NCBI GenBank assembly: GCA_036386395.1
Contig: DASVVU010000034.1
Span: 1 to 6,324 of the forward strand
Direction: 5' to 3'
DNA length: 6,324 bases
Source: JAJKJG01 sp036386395
Lineage (GTDB): Bacteria > Pseudomonadota > Alphaproteobacteria > Rhizobiales > Beijerinckiaceae
Shown here: in pieces, positions 1-4,879 of the stretch
Numbering within the stretch: position 1 is the first letter of the stretch
Layout of the letters: each line of letters begins with the position of its first letter
Made by a program: the position numbers and the translations under genes
Notes under the pieces: generated by a model
Databases searched by the model: none
Told to the model about the DNA's origin: nothing
The model's input: the letters and a program-made list of their open reading frames with translations, nothing else

Positions 1-1
1 C

Positions 2-766
2 TCCCTCGGGCAGGCCTTCGGTTTGGCGAAACCGCCGCGGCGGGTCGAGGTCTACGACAACTCGCCCATCATGGGCACCAATGCGGTGGGCGCCATGGTG
101 GTGGCAGGGGCCAACGGCTTCATGAAGCAGCACTACCGCACCTTCAACATCAAGTCGGAAGAGCTCACCCCCGGCGACGACACCGGCATGATGCGGGAGG
201 TCCTGCGGCGACGTTTTTCAAGGCTGATGAAGGAGGCGCCGCGGGAAATCTCCTCCCCGCAAGGGGGAGGGGAACAGGGCGGCGCGCGGGAGGACGAGGA
301 AACCTTCCCGGCCTGGCCGGACCTCGTGCTGATCGACGGCGGCCGGGGGCAGCTCGATGCGGCGCGGGCGGCCCTCGCCGAGGTCGGCGTCACCGACATA
401 GCGCTCGTCGGCATCGCCAAGGGCCGCGACCGGGACGCCGGGCGCGAGACCTTCTTCCTCCCCGGCAAGCCCCCGGTGAAGCTGCCGCCCCGCGACCCCG
501 CGCTCTACTTCGTGCAGCGCCTGCGCGACGAGGCGCACCGCTTCGCCATCGGGGCGCACCGGGCGAAGCGCAAGCGCGAGATGGCGAAGGGCCCCCTCGA
601 CGAGATCGTAGGCATCGGTCCGCGCCGCAAGCGCGCCCTCCTGCACCACTTCGGCACCGTCAAGGCGATCGAGCGCGCGTCCTACGATGACCTCGTCAAG
701 ACACCGGGCGTCAACGCCGCGACGGCGCGCGCCGTGTACGACTTCTTCCACGCCGGGCGGGGGTGA
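2..766 (+). CDS. uvrC: UvrABC system protein C, C-terminal part (5' end outside window)
   Basis: This is the C-terminal 254 residues of UvrC, the endonuclease that incises on both sides of a lesion held by UvrB in nucleotide excision repair; it acts in the cytoplasm on DNA. The frame is open from the window edge, so the N-terminal GIY-YIG and UVR domains lie upstream. Counting from the first complete codon, the RNase H-like nuclease domain shows EVYDNS (Asp19), VLIDGGRGQL (Asp112) and RDEAHRFAI (His179), which match the family's Asp-Asp-His catalytic set. A tandem helix-hairpin-helix DNA-binding region follows at about 200-250 (GIGPRRKRALLHHFG and TPGVNAATARAVYDFF). Two oddities are visible. 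The usual YDNSH/YDISH motif reads YDNSP, and the linker between the first two catalytic Asp residues holds a segment encoded by a palindromic repeat. The gene ends 3 nt before the convergent inhibitor gene. Identification is secure from the motifs. Confidence 0.96.
   Translation, partial: SLGQAFGLAKPPRRVEVYDNSPIMGTNAVGAMVVAGANGFMKQHYRTFNIKSEELTPGDDTGMMREVLRRRFSRLMKEAPREISSPQGGGEQGGAREDEETFPAWPDLVLIDGGRGQLDAARAALAEVGVTDIALVGIAKGRDRDAGRETFFLPGKPPVKLPPRDPALYFVQRLRDEAHRFAIGAHRAKRKREMAKGPLDEIVGIGPRRKRALLHHFGTVKAIERASYDDLVKTPGVNAATARAVYDFFHAGRG
250..272. repeat. C-rich/G-rich palindromic element inside uvrC
   Basis: The arms CTCCTCCCC (250-258) and GGGGAGGGG (264-272) form a stem with a single G-T wobble and a 5-nt loop. 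From general knowledge, imperfect palindromes of this C-rich/G-rich type are abundant between genes in Rhizobiales. Here the element is read in frame as roughly SSPQGGGE in the variable linker of UvrC, between two nuclease motifs, so it appears to be tolerated as a surface loop. That it is a dispersed family is inference; only one copy is in the window. Confidence 0.55.
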
Positions 767-769
767 GGG

Positions 770-1069
770 TCACTTCCTGACGCGGACCGGATGCTCGACG
801 ATCTTCGCCGCCCCTTCCTCCCACGGGCGCCGTAGGACGAGGCGGATGACTCCGTCGGTCTTGCCGGTGATCTTGATCTCGAACTTGGTGTCGGAGCCGG
901 CCCCGACCATGGTGCCCGGCGGCCCTTGCGCCTGCGTCACCACGTGACCGACGGAAGAATCGACGTCGGCGTGCCAGAGATAGCCGCCGACGCCCGCGCT
1001 GGGCGCCGTGAGCGAGATCGTCTCGCCCGCGCGGGCCGTGATCGGCTTCCCCTTGACCACCTCGGCCAT
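770..1069 (-). CDS. Chagasin-type (I42) cysteine protease inhibitor
   Basis: This 99-residue protein has the size and motif order of chagasin/ICP, the Ig-fold inhibitors of papain-family proteases that block the active-site cleft with three loops. The loop-2-like motif is GVGGYLW (26-32), where chagasin has NPTTGYxW. A GAGSDTKF segment (56-63) matches the glycine-rich LGAGG-type loop. RPW (81-83), the hallmark third loop, is intact and preceded by IRLVLR, like the family's V-L-x-Y-x-RPW strand. No signal peptide or membrane segment is visible, so as encoded it would be cytoplasmic. Its ATG lies 9 nt after the stop of the upstream protease gene, and its own Shine-Dalgarno sequence is weak (GGGAAG overlapping the protease end), so expression is probably coupled to the protease. 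The gene converges on uvrC with 3 nt between the stops. The likely target is the neighbouring C1 protease (inference). The family call rests on motifs only. Confidence 0.85.
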   Translation of the reverse strand: MAEVVKGKPITARAGETISLTAPSAGVGGYLWHADVDSSVGHVVTQAQGPPGTMVGAGSDTKFEIKITGKTDGVIRLVLRRPWEEGAAKIVEHPVRVRK

Positions 1070-1078
1070 TCGCCGGCG

Positions 1079-2131
1079 TCACTTCCCGGCGCCGCGCGAG
1101 CGGCTCTTGGCGGCAGCCTTGCGGCCGCCCGCCTTCTTGCCGCCCTTGGCAGCGGCTTTGCGACTCCCAGCCTTTCCGGCCGCTTTCTTCCCGCCCTTGG
1201 CGGCGGCCTTGCGGCTCGTCCCGGCGGCCGGCGCCGAAGCTCTTCCTCCGGCGCCGTCGGGCGCTCCGACGGCCACGGCGTTCAGGATCGTGATGTCCGG
1301 GTCATAGAACAGGACCTGACTGTCGATCGCCGAGTCGCCGTAGCGGATACGGAAGAAGCCGTTCTCGCCCCAGCCCGGGCCCCAGCTGTTTTTGGCGATC
1401 CAGTATTGTCCGACGTCGTCGTAGCCGACGATCGCGACGGCATGCCAGCCGATGAAGCTGCCGGTGACGTGCTGGTACACGCCGCTCTTGTAGGTGAAGA
1501 AGTCCTTGTAGACCTGCAGCCCGCCGACCACCGGCCCCCGCATCAGGGCACGCTTGCGTTGCGTGCTCGAGGCGGCGGTCTCATAGCTCTTGACCTTCAC
1601 GACTGGCTTGATCTGCCGGCAGGCCTGGTTTTGCGGCTGATAGGGAAAGTCTGGTTCGAGGCCGACGCCGCTCCTCTTCGCCTGATCCATGGCCTTCTCG
1701 TAGATCCAGCCGATCTGGCAGGCGTTGGGAGTGCCGCAGAAGAACAGGTGCGCCTCCGAGAGATCGATGTTCCGGCCGGGCGTGTTGGCGGCGATCAGCA
1801 TCCTGGATTCCAGGACCGCGCAGGTCGCGAAGGAGACGCAGGCGCCGCAGCTCTGCTGATCCCGAATCGGCGTGACGAAGCTCTTGCCCTTGACGTTGCG
1901 CCAGTCGATCCGCGGCGGCGGCGGCGCGACCACCATCGCCATCACGGGCTCGCTCGTGCGCGCCGCGCGGACCTGCTGCTTGGCCTTCTCGGGATCGAAC
2001 GCGAGGCCGAACAGGCTCATGGATGACGCAACTGCATCGTAATACTCGCTGTGCGATGTCTTGCCGGCCTGCCATTCCGCTCCGGCCCGGCTGATTACTG
2101 AATTGATATGGTTGAAATCCGGCTCGGCCAT
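1079..2131 (-). CDS. Papain-family (C1A) cysteine protease with Lys/Ala-rich tail
   Basis: A 350-residue C1A peptidase. A short non-ERFNIN N-terminal region (1-72) leads into a mature-like start (IDWRN, 75-79). The catalytic set is complete: oxyanion Gln92 and nucleophile Cys98 in DQQSCGACVSF, His230 in GWHAVAIVGYDD, and Asn248 in KNSWGPGWGENGFFRI. The SEQ-like motif is LSEAHLFFC (124-132). Cys95, 132, 138 and 171 fall where papain has Cys22, 56, 63 and 95, so two conserved disulfides could form. The Trp that normally follows the nucleophile is Val99. From about 290 the protein becomes a Lys/Ala/Gly/Arg tail with a perfect SRKAAAKGGKKA repeat (306-317 and 323-334), resembling histone H1-like tails. 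No Sec or Tat signal is visible. The frame stays open to 2302, but the ATG at 2131 is chosen because AGGAGG lies 8 nt upstream and the extension looks non-coding. An I42 inhibitor follows 9 nt downstream, implying an operon. The substrate is unknown. Confidence 0.93.
   Translation of the reverse strand: MAEPDFNHINSVISRAGAEWQAGKTSHSEYYDAVASSMSLFGLAFDPEKAKQQVRAARTSEPVMAMVVAPPPPRIDWRNVKGKSFVTPIRDQQSCGACVSFATCAVLESRMLIAANTPGRNIDLSEAHLFFCGTPNACQIGWIYEKAMDQAKRSGVGLEPDFPYQPQNQACRQIKPVVKVKSYETAASSTQRKRALMRGPVVGGLQVYKDFFTYKSGVYQHVTGSFIGWHAVAIVGYDDVGQYWIAKNSWGPGWGENGFFRIRYGDSAIDSQVLFYDPDITILNAVAVGAPDGAGGRASAPAAGTSRKAAAKGGKKAAGKAGSRKAAAKGGKKAGGRKAAAKSRSRGAGK
1130..1216 (-). repeat. Intragenic repeat encoding the basic protease tail
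   Basis: Two 36-nt units (1130-1165 and 1181-1216) encode the identical peptide SRKAAAKGGKKA. I count 31 of 36 identical bases, and all five differences are synonymous. A third partial unit (RKAAAK) follows toward the C-terminus. Divergence only at silent positions suggests that the amino-acid sequence of the tail is maintained, though simple recent duplication followed by drift is also possible. Confidence 0.8.
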
Positions 2132-2139
2132 GATGTCGT

Positions 2140-2145
2140 CCTCCT
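2140..2145 (-). promoter_or_regulatory. Shine-Dalgarno site setting the protease start
   Basis: On the minus strand a perfect AGGAGG sits 8 nt before the ATG at 2131. It decides in favour of this start over the upstream in-frame ATG at 2302, whose 57-residue extension is Arg/Ser/Gly-rich and has no family resemblance. No convincing sigma-70 promoter could be picked out between here and the EVE gene at 2342. Confidence 0.85.
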
Positions 2146-2246
2146 CAGCTGTGAAGCATGCGCAGCTTACGCTACCACCTGCATCGAAGGCTAGGGCTTG
2201 CCGGCCGCTCGATGACCCCTTTCCTCCACAGGCTCCCCGCGATAAC

Positions 2247-2340
2247 CGTCCCAATGCCTGTCGCCGGCGAGACCGCGATGGCGGCGCGTGCGGCTTCTCC
2301 ATGCCGGGCAGGGTGAACGTCCCGGTACCTGTCGCGGGCG
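2247..2340. repeat. Imperfect 23-bp direct repeat upstream of the protease gene
   Basis: Copies at 2247-2269 and 2318-2340 agree at 19 of 23 positions, 71 bp apart, and share the blocks CGTCCC and CCTGTCGC. The second copy ends directly at the stop codon of the EVE-domain gene. Both lie in the roughly 210-nt gap that must hold any promoter for the protease/inhibitor pair. They could be paired regulator-binding sites, copies of a small dispersed repeat, or a decayed duplication; the sequence alone does not decide. Confidence 0.5.
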
Positions 2341-2341
2341 G

Positions 2342-2761
2342 TCATCCCTTGTACCCGCCCATCCGGCACACGGCCGCCCACTCCTGGGGCGTGACCGGCT
2401 GCACGGAGAGGCGCGAGAGCCGCACGAGGGCCATGTCCTCGAGCTTCGGCTCGGCCTTGATGGCGTCGAGGGTCACGGGCTTCGGCATCGGGGCGACGGC
2501 CCGCACGTCGACCATGCCGAACTTGCCGCTCCCGTCCGTGGGATCGGGGTAGTATTCCTTCACCACCTCGACGACGCCGACGACGGCCTTGCCCTCGTTC
2601 GAGTGGTAGAAGAAGCCCCGGTCGCCCTTGCGCATGGCCTGGAGATTCAGCTTGGCGGCATGGTTGCGCACGCCGTCCCAGGACGTGCCTTTGCGCCCGG
2701 CCGCGACCTGCTCGTCCCACGACCACGCCGAAGGCTCGGACTTGAAGAGCCAGTAGGCCAA
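2342..2761 (-). CDS. EVE-domain protein (THYN1-like), TTG start
   Basis: This 139-residue protein is essentially one EVE domain, the PUA-like fold known to bind modified or non-canonical bases in nucleic acids. It opens with the family signature AYWLFKSEP (2-10). Then come TSWDGVRNHAAKLNL (26-40), KGDRGFFYHSNEGKAVVGVVEVV (45-67) and the C-terminal RLSRLSVQPVTPQEW (114-128). Length is typical of bacterial single-domain members. The start is taken as TTG at 2761: it places the conserved YWLFKSEP at the N-terminus and has GAGGAG 7 nt upstream, and no in-frame ATG lies near. The longer open frame upstream (to 3157) runs antisense through the porin gene and is not coding. In many Rhizobiales, as I recall, an EVE gene sits near tsaD-gpsA, consistent with a nucleic-acid-related role. 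The exact ligand cannot be read from the sequence. Confidence 0.92.
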   Translation of the reverse strand: MAYWLFKSEPSAWSWDEQVAAGRKGTSWDGVRNHAAKLNLQAMRKGDRGFFYHSNEGKAVVGVVEVVKEYYPDPTDGSGKFGMVDVRAVAPMPKPVTLDAIKAEPKLEDMALVRLSRLSVQPVTPQEWAAVCRMGGYKG

Positions 2762-2768
2762 GGCACGT

Positions 2769-2774
2769 CTCCTC
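2769..2774 (-). promoter_or_regulatory. Shine-Dalgarno site supporting the TTG start of the EVE gene
   Basis: GAGGAG on the minus strand lies 7 nt before TTG at 2761. The nearby ATG inside CCATGG (about 2782) is in another frame, so it cannot start the EVE protein. This spacing is the main argument for the TTG start. Confidence 0.75.
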
Positions 2775-2890
2775 GGGAACCCATGGCGATGCGGCGCGCA
2801 GCCCGATTCAAGACGGTTCGAGGGCATGGCGCAACTGCTCCGGCGCTCGACCATGCCGTCATGCGGCCATGCGCCAGGGATCAAGCGCGA

Positions 2891-2918
2891 AGGGCGCCCG
2901 CGTTGCCGCAGGCGCCCT
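2891..2918 (-). terminator. GC-rich hairpin after the porin gene, probable terminator
   Basis: Perfect 8-bp arms AGGGCGCC (2891-2898) and GGCGCCCT (2911-2918) flank a 12-nt loop, about 47 nt beyond the porin stop codon in its direction of transcription. The downstream side has no clear T-run, so this is a stable hairpin of the kind seen after genes in GC-rich alphaproteobacteria rather than a textbook intrinsic terminator. It would separate porin transcription from the EVE gene. Nothing else convincing is seen in the rest of the 2762-2964 gap. Confidence 0.45.
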
Positions 2919-2964
2919 CCAACTCCAGGATAGTTCGGAAGAAGCAGGCTCGGAAAGAGCCGGC

Positions 2965-3735
2965 TCAGAACTTGTAGCTGACGCCGGCCCGCACGGTGTG
3001 GAACTCGGGCTCCTGCTGGGCCCGAACCCCGACGCCGAAAACCGTGCCGTTCGAGAGGTTGTTGAAGTCGTCGAACTTCGTGAAGCGGTACTCCACCCGG
3101 GCGGTCAGGTTGTTGGTGAAGGCGTACTCGACGCCGGCGCCGACCGTCCAGCCCCATTGCGTGTCGGAGAACTTCTCGGTGAGGGTGACCGTCGTGCCGA
3201 GGAAGGCCCCACGGAGCGTGTAGGTGTTGCTCATGTCGGCGACCGCGAGACCGCCGGTCGCGTAGATCAGGGCACGGTCCGCGGCGAAGCCGACGCGGGC
3301 GCGCAGCGAACCCTGCCAGTCGAGCTCGCTCTTGCTGGTGAAGTTGATGGTGAGCCCGGGGAAGAAGGTTTGCGTCAGGGTCCGGTTCCCCTCGATGCCG
3401 GTGGCTTCGAGATCCCCCTCGACGCCGACGACGAGGGAGCCGAACTGGTAGTTGAACCCGGCATGCACGCCGCCGACGAAGCCGTCCGTGTCGTACGTCA
3501 GCACGTTTCCGGTCACGCCGCCGAAGCCGAAGGGCACCGGACCGAACCGATCGAAGACCGCGGTGCTGTCCTCACCCCAGGCATAGCCGACCTGCGCGCC
3601 GACATAGAAGCCGGTCCACGTGAACACCGGCACCGGCGCGAACACCGGCGCGGCGCGCCGCAACGGCGGATCGGCCGCCAGGGCCGTACCGCACATGGCG
3701 ACCGCAGCCGCCGTACTCAAAAACCACGTCTTCAT
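2965..3735 (-). CDS. Outer membrane beta-barrel protein, Omp25/Omp31-like
   Basis: A 256-residue small porin-like protein of the outer membrane. Residues 1-20 form a Sec signal peptide: MK, a hydrophobic stretch, and an ALA cleavage motif before ADPP. Cys15 is not in a lipobox. The mature part has a Pro-rich start, then WTGFYVGAQVGYAWG (40-54), the classic first strand of Omp25/31-type barrels. Alternating hydrophobic strands follow, such as GFVGGVHAGFNYQFGSLVVGVEGDL (85-109), SLRARVGFAADRALIYATGGLAVA, WGWTVGAGVEYAFTNNLTARVEYRFTKF and a final VRAGVSYKF. The terminal Phe is the usual signal for barrel assembly. The start at 3735 is preferred over the in-frame ATG at 3777 because it begins the signal peptide directly. 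Its ribosome site is only a G-run (GGGGG). The 154 nt upstream to gpsA should hold its promoter, but no clear -35/-10 pair was found. The exact role (pore, structure or adhesion) is not visible. Confidence 0.93.
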   Translation of the reverse strand: MKTWFLSTAAAVAMCGTALAADPPLRRAAPVFAPVPVFTWTGFYVGAQVGYAWGEDSTAVFDRFGPVPFGFGGVTGNVLTYDTDGFVGGVHAGFNYQFGSLVVGVEGDLEATGIEGNRTLTQTFFPGLTINFTSKSELDWQGSLRARVGFAADRALIYATGGLAVADMSNTYTLRGAFLGTTVTLTEKFSDTQWGWTVGAGVEYAFTNNLTARVEYRFTKFDDFNNLSNGTVFGVGVRAQQEPEFHTVRAGVSYKF

Positions 3736-3889
3736 GGAGACCCCCGCGAAATGCGCTTGTCCTGTCGATGCGCTCATGCCTGCGGGTAGCAGATTCGCCG
3801 TCCGTGACTGTAACTATTCTGCCACAGGCCGACTCCTGTACGCTGGCGACGGTGGGCCTGGACGACCGATCGAAGGGCGGCAGGTCTTG

Positions 3890-4879
3890 TTAATCCTCCG
3901 CCCTCAAAGGGCGGCTCATCAGCGTCTCGATGGCGGCATCGATGGTGAGGCGGCCGGCGATCACGGCCTCGACCGCCTGGGCGATCGGCATGTCGACGCG
4001 CTTCGCGCGGGCGAGATCGACCAGCACGCTTGCCGTGAACGCCCCCTCGGCGAGCTTGCCGCCGGACGCTTCGGCGACCGACGCGCCTCTCCCCAGGCGC
4101 TCGCCGAAGGCGAAGTTGCGGGAGTGGGCGGAGCCGCAGGTGAGGACGAGGTCGCCGAGGCCGGAGAGGCCCATCAGGGTCTCGGGCTGGCCGCCGTAGG
4201 CGCGGGCGAAGCGCATGAGCTCGGCGAAGCCGCGGGCGGTGAGCGCGGCCTTGGCGCTCTCGCCGAGGCCGCGGCCGACGACCGCGCCGCAGGCGATGGC
4301 CAAGACGTTCTTCGCCGCGCCGCCGATCTCGACGCCACGCACGTCCGTGCCGCGGTAAAGCCGGAACGTGGGGCCGGAGAGCGCCTCGGCGAGCGCGCCC
4401 GCAAGATCCTCGTGGACGCAGGCGAGGGTGACCGCCGTGGGTAGCCCGCGGGCGACGTCGTCGGCGAAGCTCGGGCCGGACAGCACCGCGACGGGGGCGC
4501 CCTGCCGCACCTCGCAGACGGCGTCGGTGAGGAAGAGCCCGGTGCCGCGCTCGATGCCCTTGGCGCAGATCACGAGGGGCGCGGGCTGCGGCAGCACGCC
4601 TGCGAGGGCGCCGGCGACGGAGCGCACGGTCTGGGCCGGCACGACGAGGAGCGCCGCGTCGGCTTGGGCAAGAAGGGCAAGGTCCGCGGTCGGCGTCACG
4701 CGGTCGTGCAGGCGCACGCCTGGGAGGTAGCGCGCGCTCTCCCGAATCTCTGCGATCGTGCGGGCCGCCGCCGGATCGCGCATCCACCAGACGACCTCGC
4801 GGCCGGCAAGGGCCGCCGCGTTGGCGAGCGCCGTCCCCCAGGCGCCGCCGCCCGCGACGGCGATCCTTTGGGGGGTCAC
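3890..4879 (-). CDS. gpsA: Glycerol-3-phosphate dehydrogenase [NAD(P)+]
   Basis: A 329-residue cytoplasmic enzyme that reduces dihydroxyacetone phosphate to sn-glycerol 3-phosphate, the backbone precursor of phospholipids. The N-terminal Rossmann motif is VAGGGAWGTALA (8-19), with WWMRDP (31-36) ending the second strand. CAKGIE (105-110), SGPSFADDVARGLPTAVT (134-151), the catalytic Lys190 in GGAAKNVLAIACG (187-199), and GLSGLGDLVLTCGSAHSRNFAFG (237-259), whose RN pair binds substrate, are all intact. Length is normal. The start is GTG at 4879: it puts the Rossmann strand at the usual distance from the N-terminus, and its GTGA overlaps the tsaD stop by 4 nt, which implies translational coupling. 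The open frame upstream to 5011 lies inside tsaD and is discounted. No convincing terminator is seen between its stop and the porin gene. Confidence 0.97.
   Translation of the reverse strand: MTPQRIAVAGGGAWGTALANAAALAGREVVWWMRDPAAARTIAEIRESARYLPGVRLHDRVTPTADLALLAQADAALLVVPAQTVRSVAGALAGVLPQPAPLVICAKGIERGTGLFLTDAVCEVRQGAPVAVLSGPSFADDVARGLPTAVTLACVHEDLAGALAEALSGPTFRLYRGTDVRGVEIGGAAKNVLAIACGAVVGRGLGESAKAALTARGFAELMRFARAYGGQPETLMGLSGLGDLVLTCGSAHSRNFAFGERLGRGASVAEASGGKLAEGAFTASVLVDLARAKRVDMPIAQAVEAVIAGRLTIDAAIETLMSRPLRAED

Noticed and set aside
926..2026. Long plus-strand open frame of 366 codons opposite the protease
   Set aside because: It is antisense to a protein with clear papain motifs, has low-complexity Ala/Arg/Gly composition and no recognisable domain. 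It is typical of GC-rich shadow frames.
2132..2302. Longer protease with 57 extra N-terminal residues from ATG at 2302
   Set aside because: A perfect AGGAGG precedes the ATG at 2131, and the extension is Arg/Ser-rich, is not a signal peptide and has no family counterpart.
2823..2857. Inverted repeat GGCATGG (2823-2829) / CCATGCC (2851-2857) upstream of the EVE gene
   Set aside because: Only 7-bp arms with a 21-nt spacer, in a stretch with several CATG-containing words; it is not distinguishable from chance.
2647..2862. Small minus-strand frame with an ATG near 2784 as the EVE gene start
   Set aside because: That frame differs from the EVE frame and encodes an unrelated Arg/Ser-rich peptide; the TTG at 2761 has the matching frame and ribosome site.
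3682..3735. Porin N-terminus as a lipoprotein signal (Cys15)
   Set aside because: The residues before Cys15 (AVAM) do not form a lipobox, and a normal ALA cleavage site follows at 18-20.
2869..3789. Plus-strand open frame of 306 codons opposite the porin gene
   Set aside because: It mirrors the porin frame; the composition is rich in Glu, Gly, Arg and Ala without motifs, while the minus strand shows a signal peptide and barrel strands.
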